From: Phycisphaeraceae bacterium
GTDB taxonomy: Bacteria > Planctomycetota > Phycisphaerae > Phycisphaerales > Phycisphaeraceae
Assembly: GCA_029260715.1 (NCBI GenBank)
Contig: JAJDCS010000016.1
Coordinates: 1 to 64,000, forward strand
Direction of reading: 5' to 3'
Length of the DNA stretch: 64,000 nucleotides
Shown here: positions 1 through 8,996 of the stretch, in pieces
How positions within the stretch are numbered: the stretch's first letter is position 1
Layout: each line of letters starts with the position of its first letter
The notes under the pieces: model-generated
Seen by the model: the letters and a program-made list of their open reading frames with translations, nothing else
Database searches by the model: none
Told to the model about the DNA's origin: nothing
Position numbers and translations under genes: made by a program

Positions 1-177
1 GCTGAAGTCCGAGTGATCGCACCGCTCGGCCCCGCCGCCGCCGCCGCTGGAGCGGGAGCCGCTGGACATCTGTGACAGCCCGTGGCTGTACGAGAGGATC
101 TCGATCCAGCCGCCGTGGCCCTTGTCGGTCGATTCGCCGGGCACATTTTCGATCTCTAGGAATGCGTCGAATGCCAT
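1..177 (-). CDS. hcp: Hcp-like type VI secretion tube protein, N-terminal fragment
   Basis: The first 59 codons of a gene that runs off the left edge. The start is the ATG at 177, with an AAGGAAC ribosome site just upstream. The N-terminus (MAFDAFLEI, then PGEST, then WIEILSYSHG) matches the Hcp1 family, whose hexameric rings stack into the inner tube of type VI secretion and related contractile machines. A Gly/Ser-rich insert follows (about residues 38-48), then a return to the family pattern at CDHSDFS. The insert is GC-repetitive and probably a flexible loop. The only other contractile-system gene in the window is the sheath fusion at 44.2-45.8 kb. The family call is firm; its role as structural tube or secreted effector cannot be told from a fragment. 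Confidence 0.85.
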   Translation of the reverse strand, partial: MAFDAFLEIENVPGESTDKGHGGWIEILSYSHGLSQMSSGSRSSGGGGGAERCDHSDFS

Positions 178-322
178 GATCAGGTTCCTTTCAGAAAAAC
201 GGTTGAAGAAAAGTTAAACATCCTTAACGATCATGTGTCTAATTATGCGAGCGGCTTGGGCTACCGTAAATCGGGGCGCGTACTGCTTTTGAACTGGTGC
301 CCACCCCGACTCAACACGCCGT

Positions 323-343
323 CCATCGGGGCAGCCCCGATGG
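323..343. repeat. Perfect inverted repeat (10-base arms)
   Basis: Arms CCATCGGGGC and GCCCCGATGG flank a single central A. As RNA it would fold into an 8 bp stem with a GCAGC loop. No T-run follows on either strand, so a classical intrinsic terminator is unlikely. It could be an operator or a structured leader element. Confidence 0.5.
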
Positions 344-352
344 CGGGCAAGC

Positions 353-367
353 ACACGGGGGCCGTGT
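353..367. repeat. Short hairpin next to the larger inverted repeat
   Basis: ACACGG and CCGTGT arms around a GGG loop, nine bases downstream of the larger palindrome. Together they form a two-hairpin block in the hcp/yidC gap. This is sequence observation only; function is unknown. Confidence 0.35.
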
Positions 368-546
368 CAGGCCATGAAACAAGTGATCGCTGCAACCACC
401 ACAGCAGAAGGAACTGCTTTAATAGATGCCGCTTAAGCAACGTTGCAACGGATTCGCTCCATCCAAGGCGTCTTCCTATACTGGCCGTTTCGTTTACGCC
501 CGGTGTCGGGCGGCAATTTCAAAATGACTAGAAAAAGGCGCACAGC

Positions 547-2715
547 GTGAGACCTGCGATCACGATTTTGGCAATCGGTATAGGCCTGGCGGTGGTCGCT
601 GGCGTGGTTTTCAACAAAAACACGCGTGAACCCGCTCGGCAGCACCAAGAGACGGTTGTGGCCGACGCGCAAGAGGCCGCGTCACACGAAAAAACCACGC
701 TTCACAACGGCAGCGCTAAGCCGGTCTCCGACCCGCAAGCCCCCCTACCGCCACGATCCGGCGACACCGTGGCTGAGACTGTCTATGAGCCGATCGATGG
801 GCTACACGCCGTTGAGGCCACCGAAGCGCTTGTCAGCCGAGTTGGGTCGTTGGCCCCCAACAGCGGGAACTTGCTCGAAGCGGAACTGACCGGGTGGGGC
901 GCCGCGGTGCGGTACGTGCGCTTGGCGAAATACACCCAGGGCGTGGACAACGACGATCCTTATGTCATCCAACAGCCGGTGGAGGCGGTGGACGCCAACG
1001 GGAACAATGTCCGCCTGTACCCGTTCGCCGCGCGCACGGTGGTCGTTAACGGCACGCGCCTGGCGCTGGAGGGGCTGCGGTGGGAGCTGACCGGGCCGGG
1101 CGTGTACCGCATGACCATCGCAGACGCAGCCGACCGCCCCGTGTTGACGATTACCCGGCGTTACAAAGTCAACAGCGACAACGCCTCCTACGACCTGTAC
1201 TGCGACCAGACGATGGAGAACCTTTGCGGCGTGCCGCTGCAAGTGACGTGGGAGCAATACGCCCAGGGCGACACGCCCATGGACAGCACGTCTTACATGG
1301 GCGACCGGCGCATGTTGGCTGCGGGGTACTACGACCTGGACTACAACCCGTCGCGTCAATTTGTTTACACCAAAGGGGCGCAGCTTACGCGTCAGCATGT
1401 GATCGACGGCCAGCCGTTCTGGCACCAGAACGACGACCTGCCAGCCAACCGTGAGTTGGTTTGGGTCGCCGCGATGAACCGTTATTTCGCGGTGGCGGTG
1501 CACCCGGTCGTGACGATGGTGGCCGACGCGAACGGCAAACTGACAGTGCAAGGCCCGGCGCGGGCGCTGGACAGCGTGTTCGATCACGTGGGCATCCAGG
1601 TGATCGGCCAAGCGGGCGGGCGCAACGACGACAACCGCGTCATGGCATTCACGCTGACCAGCAAGCCCCTGGACCTGGCGCCCCAACAGAGCACGCGCCT
1701 GGACCTGGCTGTCTACGCCGGGCCGCGCAAGGGCGAGGTGTTCGACAGCCAGCCGTACGCCAGCCTGGGGTTTGGCGGGCTGCTCGTGTACGACGTGAGC
1801 TGCTCGCTGTGTACGTTCCAACCGCTGGCCAAGGGGTTGCTCTGGTTCCTCAAGCTGATCCACGCGGCGCTGTTCGACTGGGGCGTGGCGATCATCATCC
1901 TCGTGCTGTGCGTGCGCCTGGTGCTGCACCCGATCACCAAGCGGGCGCAGATCAACATGTTCAAGATGAGCAAGCAGATGCAGACGATGCAGCCTGAGAT
2001 CGAGAAGCTCAAGAAAAAATACAAGGACGACCAGCAGAAATTCCAACAAGAGCAACTGAAACTGTGGCGAGAGAAAGGCGTCAACCCGATGAACATGCTC
2101 GGGTGCCTGCCGATGTTCTTGCAGATGCCGATCTGGATCGCGTTGTACTCGATGCTCTACATGGCCATCGAACTGCGCCACGAGCCGGCGTTTTACGGGC
2201 TGTTCCAGACGCTCAGCGGCGGGCAGTGGGGGTTCCTGGCTGACCTGTCGAGCCCGGACAACTTCATCCGATTCGCCGGCGAAGGGTTTACGCTCAACCT
2301 GATTTTTGTCCACCCGAAATTCGCTTCGATCAACCTGCTGCCGATCCTGATGGCTGGTGTGTTCTACGTCCAACAGAAGTTCACCACCCCGCCCCCCGCC
2401 AACGAGCAAGCCGCTCAGCAGCAGAAGATGATGAAGTTCATGGTCCTGCTGTTCCCGATCTTCCTGTACTCGGCCCCCAGCGGGTTGACGCTGTACATCC
2501 TGGCCTCGACCTTCGCGGGCATCATCGACAGCTACATCGTGCGCAAGCACGTCAAGCAGCAGGAAGAAGCCGGCACGCTCCTGGAAAACAACAAGAAGCC
2601 CCCCAAGCCCGGCGGGTTCATGGACCGTATGCAGAAGGCGATGGAAGCCAAGCAGCAGCAGATGGCCCAGCAAAAAACGGGCGGGCAGTCCAAAGGCAAG
2701 CGGAAGCGGAAGTAG
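547..2715 (+). CDS. yidC: Membrane protein insertase YidC
   Basis: YidC inserts and folds inner-membrane proteins, alone or with SecYEG. The 722-residue protein has the Gram-negative layout: an N-terminal transmembrane anchor (about residues 4-22), a large periplasmic beta-domain (about 60-410), then the conserved 60K core. In the core a membrane segment reads VRLVLHPITKRAQ and is followed by a charged cytoplasmic hairpin rich in K/E/Q and the later helices with GCLPMFLQMPIW. The tail is Lys/Gln-rich and basic, as expected for ribosome contact. The start is a GTG; no better upstream start is visible. mnmE follows within 30 bases, the common yidC-mnmE gene order. Length is larger than E. coli YidC (548) but normal for planctomycetes. 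Confidence 0.95.
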   Translation: MRPAITILAIGIGLAVVAGVVFNKNTREPARQHQETVVADAQEAASHEKTTLHNGSAKPVSDPQAPLPPRSGDTVAETVYEPIDGLHAVEATEALVSRVGSLAPNSGNLLEAELTGWGAAVRYVRLAKYTQGVDNDDPYVIQQPVEAVDANGNNVRLYPFAARTVVVNGTRLALEGLRWELTGPGVYRMTIADAADRPVLTITRRYKVNSDNASYDLYCDQTMENLCGVPLQVTWEQYAQGDTPMDSTSYMGDRRMLAAGYYDLDYNPSRQFVYTKGAQLTRQHVIDGQPFWHQNDDLPANRELVWVAAMNRYFAVAVHPVVTMVADANGKLTVQGPARALDSVFDHVGIQVIGQAGGRNDDNRVMAFTLTSKPLDLAPQQSTRLDLAVYAGPRKGEVFDSQPYASLGFGGLLVYDVSCSLCTFQPLAKGLLWFLKLIHAALFDWGVAIIILVLCVRLVLHPITKRAQINMFKMSKQMQTMQPEIEKLKKKYKDDQQKFQQEQLKLWREKGVNPMNMLGCLPMFLQMPIWIALYSMLYMAIELRHEPAFYGLFQTLSGGQWGFLADLSSPDNFIRFAGEGFTLNLIFVHPKFASINLLPILMAGVFYVQQKFTTPPPANEQAAQQQKMMKFMVLLFPIFLYSAPSGLTLYILASTFAGIIDSYIVRKHVKQQEEAGTLLENNKKPPKPGGFMDRMQKAMEAKQQQMAQQKTGGQSKGKRKRK

Positions 2716-2740
2716 GGTTTTGCCCGCCAGGTGCAACGCG

Positions 2741-4165
2741 GTGCCGAGTCACGAAGACACGATCGTTGCGGTAAGCTCCCCACCGGGTCGGTCGGCCCGG
2801 GGGTTGATCCGCGTCAGCGGGCCCGATGTGATGGCCATCCTCGGTGCTTTGCTTGACGCCCCTTCATCAACCGTTGAGCAACTACAAGCCTGGCCGGCGC
2901 CGGGGCGGCTGGTGCCCTGCCGGGTGGCGATGCCATCGGCCGACGGCTCACAAGACAACGTGCTCGTGCTGCCTGCCATGGTCGCGATGTTCTTTGGGCC
3001 GAAAAGCTACACCGGTCAAGACACGTTCGAGCTTCAGTGCCCCGGCAACCCGGCGCTGCTGGACCGGCTGATACGACGGGTGGTTGAGTTGGGCGCCCGG
3101 CTTGCCGAGCCGGGCGAGTTCACCTTCCGCGCGTTCTTGGCGGGTAAGCTGGACCTGACGCAAGCCGAGGGCGTGGCCGCGACCATCGCAGCCACCAACG
3201 ATAACCAACTCCAAGCCGCCGCCATGCTCCGACAAGGCCAGCTGGGGCGATTCGCCGACGGGCTATCAAACCTGCTCGCCGACCAACTCGCTTTGGTCGA
3301 AGCGGGCATTGATTTCACGGACCAGGACGACGTGGTGCCGGTCGGGCCCGATGCGTTGCGGAGCGAGCTTGAAGCGTTGACGGGCAGACTAGACGACCTG
3401 CTGGCTCACAGCCGTTCGTGGGGCGTGGTCGAGGCGGTGCCGCTTGTGGTGTTGGCCGGGGCGCCCAGCACGGGCAAGAGCACACTGTTCAATGCCCTGC
3501 TCGGGAAACAGCGGGCTGTTACAGCCGCATGCGCGCACACAACGCGGGACGTGCTGACAGAGCCTCTCACGCTGGAAACCCCGGACGGGCAGCGGTGTGA
3601 GGTCATGCTCGCGGACTTGGCGGGGTTGGACGCGCCGGAAAACCTGCTTAGCGAACAGGCCCAAACGCAGGCGCGCCAAGCGATCCGGCAGGCGGACGCG
3701 GTTGTTTGTGTTTCCGATCAGGAGCAGTGCCCCGACCCGAGCGGGATTCAAACGCCGCCCGGCGTTCCAATGATCCGTGTGCGGTCGAAGGCGGACCTGG
3801 TCGCGCGGAATCAAGACGCCGGGTCGGGCGGCTACGACGTGGCGCTCAGCGCCGTCACGGGGCAAGGGCTGGAATCGCTTCGCAAACTTATTACTCAACA
3901 GGTCGCCAGGCGCGGGGTGAACACCAGCGGTGAGATGCTCGCGCTGCAGCCGCGACACGAAGCGGCGCTGCGGGGGGCGCGGGAACACCTTGCGACCGCG
4001 TGCCAACTGCTCGTCGCCCAGCAAGGCAGGCGGTCCATCCGCCAAGTCGAGCTAATCGCCGCGGTGCTGCGGCAGGGCTTGGACGCGTTGGGAAGCCTTG
4101 CGGGGCGGCTCACACCCGAAGACGTGCTGGGGCGGGTCTTCGCGACTTTCTGTATCGGCAAGTAA
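2741..4165 (+). CDS. mnmE: tRNA modification GTPase MnmE
   Basis: MnmE works with MnmG to place (carboxymethyl)aminomethyl groups on U34 of certain tRNAs. The N-terminus (DTIVAVSSPPGRSARG), the folate-binding domain and the C-terminal CIGK motif whose Cys is functionally essential are all present. The G domain is unusual: G1 reads GAPSTGKS rather than the usual GxPNxGKS, G3 reads DLAGL rather than DTAGL, and the G4 position reads SKAD where NKxD is typical. The GTG at 2741 is preferred because it puts family homology at residue 4; an in-frame TTG at 2720 is possible but its upstream AGGG is too close. It follows yidC, probably in one transcript. Confidence 0.92.
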   Translation: MPSHEDTIVAVSSPPGRSARGLIRVSGPDVMAILGALLDAPSSTVEQLQAWPAPGRLVPCRVAMPSADGSQDNVLVLPAMVAMFFGPKSYTGQDTFELQCPGNPALLDRLIRRVVELGARLAEPGEFTFRAFLAGKLDLTQAEGVAATIAATNDNQLQAAAMLRQGQLGRFADGLSNLLADQLALVEAGIDFTDQDDVVPVGPDALRSELEALTGRLDDLLAHSRSWGVVEAVPLVVLAGAPSTGKSTLFNALLGKQRAVTAACAHTTRDVLTEPLTLETPDGQRCEVMLADLAGLDAPENLLSEQAQTQARQAIRQADAVVCVSDQEQCPDPSGIQTPPGVPMIRVRSKADLVARNQDAGSGGYDVALSAVTGQGLESLRKLITQQVARRGVNTSGEMLALQPRHEAALRGAREHLATACQLLVAQQGRRSIRQVELIAAVLRQGLDALGSLAGRLTPEDVLGRVFATFCIGK

Positions 4166-4206
4166 GCGGGCAAAGCGGTTGGGCTTGGCGTATGCTGGTC
4201 ACCGCC

Positions 4207-4698
4207 ATGGCTGCGAAAAAGAAGAACCAAACCGCTAACACCAGCCCGCGCATCGCCAACCGCAAGGCGAGGTATGACTACCACATCCTCGAAAAACTAG
4301 AGGTAGGCATCATGCTGGTCGGGTGCGAGGTGAAGAGCATCCGCAACAGCCAAGTGTCGTTGGCCGAGGGCTTCGTCCGGGTCGAGCCGGCCACCATGGA
4401 GTTATTCCTATACAACGTGGACATCGCCCCGTACGCCCACGCAGCCGCCACAACAGCCCCCGACCGGCAGCGACCACGCAAATTATTAGCCCACAAACGC
4501 CAAGTCGCTAACCTGCTGGGCATGACCACCACCAAGGGCACGACGATCGTCCCCCTGGCGATCTACTTCGTGCGTGGCAAGGCCAAGCTGGAGATCGGCG
4601 TGGTCCAGGGCAAGAAGACCCACGACAAACGCCAGACCATCAAAGACCGCCACGCCAAGCGCGAAATACAGCGGGGCATGACCCGAAAAGTCGTCTAA
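4207..4698 (+). CDS. smpB: SsrA-binding protein SmpB
   Basis: SmpB binds tmRNA and delivers it to stalled ribosomes for trans-translation. The protein has the SmpB beta-barrel signatures: NRKARYDYHILEKLEVG near the start, GCEVKSIRN, and GKAKLEIGVVQGKKTHDKRQ, followed by a basic tail. The chosen ATG gives the usual MAAKKK lead; another in-frame ATG sits five codons upstream at 4192. The gene begins 41 bases after mnmE on the same strand. No ssrA (tmRNA) gene was recognised in the window. Confidence 0.95.
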   Translation: MAAKKKNQTANTSPRIANRKARYDYHILEKLEVGIMLVGCEVKSIRNSQVSLAEGFVRVEPATMELFLYNVDIAPYAHAAATTAPDRQRPRKLLAHKRQVANLLGMTTTKGTTIVPLAIYFVRGKAKLEIGVVQGKKTHDKRQTIKDRHAKREIQRGMTRKVV

Positions 4699-5178
4699 CC
4701 AATCTGTTAAATTGAAGTTAACGCCAAAAGTTATCCACACATTATCTACGCCAAGGACCGAGAAGGGCCAGCCTAGTGGGCTTGATTCAGGGTGTTTTCG
4801 AAGGTGTCATGGCTATTAAAACCAACTCCGATTATAAACAGCTTGGCCGCACAGCTTAACAAAGCCTCTGAATAATCAATTGGTGTTTTTTATCTGTGTT
4901 TCTGACGCCCGCCGCTGTCCGATAAACACCGAAATAATGTAATTTCGAGTTGTTCCAAACAACTTTTCCACACCGCCGATTCGCGATACACCGCCTCCAG
5001 GAACGCTTTATTGTCCTATTTTTCGCTTAAATCATCGGTATTCAAATCAACCGATTCCCTGACTAACCCGATCTAAGTAAAGCTCGATTCGGAGGCTGTG
5101 GTGGCATCCACACTAGTTTGGGAGGCTTGTGCGCGCTATTAGGTCGGGCTGTGGGGCAAATCGATTCCGGGGACTGAC
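4699..5178. other. 480-base intergenic gap, no gene recognised
   Basis: AT-richer than flanking genes. It lies between smpB and the hybrid kinase and should hold the smpB terminator and the kinase promoter. I found only weak inverted repeats (GTTAA/TTAAC near 4707-4723) and no riboswitch or c-di-GMP aptamer signature. Confidence 0.4.
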
Positions 5179-7497
5179 ATGATCGACCCCAAACAAAGTC
5201 GGGGCGTTGTAGCCCTAGCTTCTCTGGGGCTACAGGCAATTGTTGTCACGCTGTTCTTGGATCAAACGGTGGATCATCACTCAACTTCTTCTTATTCGTT
5301 CTTGATCCTTCTGGGGTTGTTGGCGGGTTGTGGGGTGCTGTTCTGGCTGTTACACCAATGGTACCGTCGCAACTATTCGCAATCGCTGCAACTCGCCGGC
5401 ACCTCACCTGAACACAACCGCACCCACGACACTAGGCGGGCAGCGGTGACAAATGAAGTACATATCGGTAGCGGGGCGTCCAACTCAGCCCAGACTTACA
5501 GCGTCTTAAAGCAGGTGATCGACGGCGCTCTAGACGCGGTGGTCATGATCAACGCCAAAGGCTATATCACCGACTGGAACCCACAAGCCGAGCAGGTCTT
5601 TGGTTGGACTAAGCAAGAGGCCATCGGCTCAAAGCTTTCCGAGACCATTATCCCCGAGGGCTACCGCGACGGCCACGAACGCGGGCTGTTGCGCTACCAC
5701 GAAACAGGCGAAGGCCGGTTCCTCAATCAGCGGATCGAGGTACTCGCCAAGCGCCGCAACGGCGATTTATTCCCCGTGGAACTCGCCATCACGCCCATCG
5801 GGCATGGGTCGACCATTGTATTCAACGCGTTTATCCGTGATATCACCCGGCGTAAGGAGGCGGAAGAGTCGCTGATGCGCCAAGCCAAGGAGCTAGAGTC
5901 TGCAAGAGACAGCCTGGCGGTCAAGGCCGCGGAGTTGACCTCACGCACCCAAGAGCTTGAGCAGGCCAGGGCCTCCGCCGAAGCCGCGGCCGAATCCAAA
6001 AGCCAGTTTCTCGCCAACATGAGCCACGAGATCCGAACGCCCATGACCGCCATCCTGGGATACGCGGACCTGCTGCAGTCCGAAGAGCGGACGGAACACT
6101 CACAGCAGCAGCGGGCCGAAGCGATCAGCACGATTCAACGCAACGGCCAGCACCTGTTGACGATCATCAACGACATCCTGGATTTGTCGAAGATCGAGGC
6201 AGGTAAGATGAACCTCGAAAATCAGGCGTGCAGCCCGGTTGAATTGGTCAAAGACGCGGTGTCGCTCTTTCGCCACCGCGCCACCGAGAAAGGGCTGGCG
6301 TTGGATTGCGAATTCGTCGGGCCGATCCCCGCCACGATCAGCACCGACCCGACCCGCCTGAGGCAGGTCCTGACCAACCTCGTGAGCAATGCGGTGAAGT
6401 TCACCTCCCAAGGCGGCATCCGAATCGTGACCAAACTGCTCGACCCGCCCGACGCGCCACAGCCGCGCATCCGTTTTGAGGTGACCGACACCGGCATCGG
6501 GATGACCCCCCAGCAGCAGGCGGTCTTGTTCCAAGCTTTTTCCCAAGCGGATTCGTCCATGACGCGGCGATTCGGCGGCACGGGCCTGGGATTGATGATC
6601 TCCAAACGCTTCGCAAATATGCTCGGCGGGGACCTCACCGTCCAGAGCACGCAGGGCGAGGGCTCGTCGTTTTTGGTGGTGGTGGGCACAGGGCCCCTAC
6701 AGGGCGTGGCTGTTACCGATTACAACTCCCAGACAAACCAACCGCGGCCAACCTCGCAAGCCGCAGCCGTGAAGCCATCCGATGCGGGCCTGCCGCTGCA
6801 TTGCAATATCCTGTTGGCTGAAGATGGCCCGGACAACCAGCGGCTGATCTCGTTTGTCCTCAAAAAAGCCGGCGCCCAGGTGACGGTCGCGCCGGACGGC
6901 CAAGTGGCTTACACGCTGGCCACGGAGGCACGGCGAGACGGCAAGCCCTTCGATGTGGTCCTCATGGATATGCAGATGCCCGTGATGGACGGGTACGAAG
7001 CGACGCGCAAGCTCCGCGGCGAGAGCTACACCGGCCCGATCATCGCGGTCACCGCACACGCCATGGAGGGCGACCGTGAAAAGTGTCTCGACGCCGGCTG
7101 CGACGACTACACCACCAAGCCGATCGATCGGGCAAAGCTGATCGGGTTGATCGCCCAGTACACTCAAAAAAGCCAGCCAACCGCCGGGGCCGCCCCCACC
7201 GGCGCCGACCGCCCCCCCGCCCAGCCCCGCGATATGCAGGCGTTCATCGAGCGGTTGTCCAGCCGTGTCGAGGAGATCCAGCACAGCCTGTCTCAAAACG
7301 ACATCAACGCGTTGGCGGGGATCGTCGCACAACTCCAAACCGACGCGCAGGAACAAGGGATCGGGCGTATCGTCGAGCTCTCAAAGATACTGCTGAACAC
7401 CGCCAGGACAACACACGATCTATCGGTCTTGGATAGCTGCGTACAGCAATTAGCCAAATATTGCAGCGCCGTGCGCGCCGATCAGCCGATGAGTTAA
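5179..7497 (+). CDS. Membrane-anchored hybrid histidine kinase (PAS-HisKA-HATPase-REC)
   Basis: A 772-residue sensor kinase. Two transmembrane helices (about residues 10-27 and 41-60) enclose a very short outer loop, so sensing is probably through the cytoplasmic PAS domain (about 107-225). A coiled coil then leads to the HisKA domain with phospho-accepting His283 in SHEIRTPM. The ATPase domain has an intact N box (SNAVKF) and glycine boxes (DTGIGM, GGTGLGL). The attached receiver has Asp597 in VLMDMQMPVMDG and the Lys in TTKPID. The last 100 or so residues are helical without an evident Hpt histidine motif. It stands alone, with no neighbouring regulator. Architecture and sequence are close to the kinase at 45.9-47.9 kb. 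Confidence 0.9.
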   Translation: MIDPKQSRGVVALASLGLQAIVVTLFLDQTVDHHSTSSYSFLILLGLLAGCGVLFWLLHQWYRRNYSQSLQLAGTSPEHNRTHDTRRAAVTNEVHIGSGASNSAQTYSVLKQVIDGALDAVVMINAKGYITDWNPQAEQVFGWTKQEAIGSKLSETIIPEGYRDGHERGLLRYHETGEGRFLNQRIEVLAKRRNGDLFPVELAITPIGHGSTIVFNAFIRDITRRKEAEESLMRQAKELESARDSLAVKAAELTSRTQELEQARASAEAAAESKSQFLANMSHEIRTPMTAILGYADLLQSEERTEHSQQQRAEAISTIQRNGQHLLTIINDILDLSKIEAGKMNLENQACSPVELVKDAVSLFRHRATEKGLALDCEFVGPIPATISTDPTRLRQVLTNLVSNAVKFTSQGGIRIVTKLLDPPDAPQPRIRFEVTDTGIGMTPQQQAVLFQAFSQADSSMTRRFGGTGLGLMISKRFANMLGGDLTVQSTQGEGSSFLVVVGTGPLQGVAVTDYNSQTNQPRPTSQAAAVKPSDAGLPLHCNILLAEDGPDNQRLISFVLKKAGAQVTVAPDGQVAYTLATEARRDGKPFDVVLMDMQMPVMDGYEATRKLRGESYTGPIIAVTAHAMEGDREKCLDAGCDDYTTKPIDRAKLIGLIAQYTQKSQPTAGAAPTGADRPPAQPRDMQAFIERLSSRVEEIQHSLSQNDINALAGIVAQLQTDAQEQGIGRIVELSKILLNTARTTHDLSVLDSCVQQLAKYCSAVRADQPMS

Positions 7498-7613
7498 CCA
7501 TAACCCCGCTGGCTGATTTTTAGCGGCCTAGGCACCGGCGAGACGGGCGGCTACCTAACACGCGGCGCCGCTTGGCATATCCGTTAGGATGGCCGCTTCG
7601 ATCCGACAGCACG

Positions 7614-8996
7614 ATGAGTAAGAACAGCAAAATTGTCATTGTCTCGAACCGCCTGCCCGTACACCGGGTCAAGCGGAACCGTTCGTACGCCTGGGAGACC
7701 AGCCCCGGCGGGTTAGTCGCGGCGCTGAAACCGATCCTGCGCCAGCAGCCCAACACGTGGGTCGGCTGGGCGGGGTACCCCGGCGCGGCGCCCAAGCCGT
7801 TCGAGCAAGAGGGCATCTTCAACTGGCCGGTGCCGCTGTCCAAAGACGAGGTGGAGAATTTCTACGAAGGGTTCTCCAACCGGACACTCTGGCCGCTGTA
7901 CCACGACGCCGTGCGCCCGCCCGAGTACCGACGGCGGTGGTGGTGGCCTTACGTGCACGTCAACCGCCGCTTCGCGGAGACAGCCGCCGAGGTCGTCGCA
8001 CGCAACGGCACGGTGTGGGTGCACGATTACCACCTACAGTTGGCGCCGGCGATGATCCGACAGTTGCGACCGGACGTGCGGATCGGTTTTTTCTTGCACA
8101 TCCCGTTCCCGCCACAAGAGCTGTTCGCGCAGATGCCGTGGCGTCGGCGTGTCCTGGAGGGGCTCCTGGGTTCGGACGTGATCGGGTTTCAGACACGGCT
8201 GGGCGCGCAGAACTTTGTCCGGCTGTGCAGGCGGTTTACCGACGCACACGGGACGCGAGACGCGCTGGAGTTTAACGGCCAGGTGACGAAAGCCGCGGCG
8301 TACCCGATTTCGGTGGACGTGCGGCGGTTCGAAGAGTTGGCCGAGTCACCGCAGGTGATCCGCCGCTGCGAGGAGTTCCGCGAGAAGTTGGGCGCGTCGC
8401 GGAAGATTATCTTGGGTGTGGACCGGCTGGACTACACGAAGGGCATCGACATCCGCTTCCGCGCTTACCAGGAGCTGCTGCGGTCGGGCAAGGCCTCGCT
8501 GGATCAGTGCGTGCTGGTACAGGTAGCGATCCCCAGCCGAGAGCGCGTGGACGCGTACCGCGAATTGAAGGCGGTGGTCGAACAATACGTGGGTGAGATC
8601 AACGGCGAGTTTGCCGAGTTGGGGCGGCCGCCCGTGCACTACCTGCACCGCAGCCTTTCAGCCGAAGAGCTGGTGGCGTTGTACCGCGCGGCCGACGTGA
8701 TGCTGGTTACACCGTTTCGCGACGGGATGAACCTGGTGGCGAAAGAGTACGTGGCGACGAAGACGGACAACTCGGGCGTGCTGGTCTTAAGCGAGTTCGC
8801 CGGCTCGGCCAAGGAACTCACGTCGGCGTTGCTGGTCAACCCCCACGACATCGACGGGCTGGAGTCCACCCTCCAGACGGCGTTGAACATGCCCAGGAGC
8901 GAGCAGTCCCGCAGGATGCGGGCCATGCGGCGGGTGGTGAAACGGAACGACGTGTTCAACTGGGCAAATACTTTTTTTGAAGACCTGTCCGCATGA
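7614..8996 (+). CDS. otsA: Trehalose-6-phosphate synthase
   Basis: GT20 glycosyltransferase that joins UDP-glucose (or another NDP-glucose) and glucose-6-phosphate to make trehalose-6-phosphate. Family blocks are all visible: SNRLPV at the N-terminus, SPGGLVAAL, HDYHLQL, the stretch around FFLHIPFPPQELF, GVDRLDYTKGI and DGMNLVAKEY. Length (460 aa) is typical. The ATG at 7614 places SNRLPV at about residue 10; a longer in-frame start at 7572 adds unconserved residues. The stop overlaps the start of the phosphatase fusion (ATGA), so the two steps of trehalose synthesis are translationally coupled. Confidence 0.96.
   Translation: MSKNSKIVIVSNRLPVHRVKRNRSYAWETSPGGLVAALKPILRQQPNTWVGWAGYPGAAPKPFEQEGIFNWPVPLSKDEVENFYEGFSNRTLWPLYHDAVRPPEYRRRWWWPYVHVNRRFAETAAEVVARNGTVWVHDYHLQLAPAMIRQLRPDVRIGFFLHIPFPPQELFAQMPWRRRVLEGLLGSDVIGFQTRLGAQNFVRLCRRFTDAHGTRDALEFNGQVTKAAAYPISVDVRRFEELAESPQVIRRCEEFREKLGASRKIILGVDRLDYTKGIDIRFRAYQELLRSGKASLDQCVLVQVAIPSRERVDAYRELKAVVEQYVGEINGEFAELGRPPVHYLHRSLSAEELVALYRAADVMLVTPFRDGMNLVAKEYVATKTDNSGVLVLSEFAGSAKELTSALLVNPHDIDGLESTLQTALNMPRSEQSRRMRAMRRVVKRNDVFNWANTFFEDLSA

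Larger units (their letters stand above)
178..546. other. Divergent intergenic region with two adjacent hairpins
   Basis: Gap of 369 bases between the divergent hcp-like gene and yidC. It must hold both promoters. It contains a perfect inverted repeat at 323-343 and a second short hairpin at 353-367. I see no convincing ORF and no recognisable rpmH, rnpA, SRP RNA or RNase P RNA, which often lie near yidC. Confidence 0.5.

Noticed and set aside
547-2715. tmRNA, SRP RNA or RNase P RNA near yidC/smpB
   Set aside because: I looked for the conserved cores of these RNAs in the gaps at 178-546 and 4699-5178 and did not find them.
802-2736. A 644-codon open frame antisense to yidC
   Set aside because: It mirrors yidC in GC-rich DNA, is His/Arg/Gln-rich and low-complexity, and has no recognisable domain. 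yidC itself has clear family motifs. Other long antisense frames (for example opposite the c-di-GMP gene) are treated the same way.
4707-4723. Terminator after smpB
   Set aside because: Only five base pairs (GTTAA/TTAAC) and no T-run; too weak to call.
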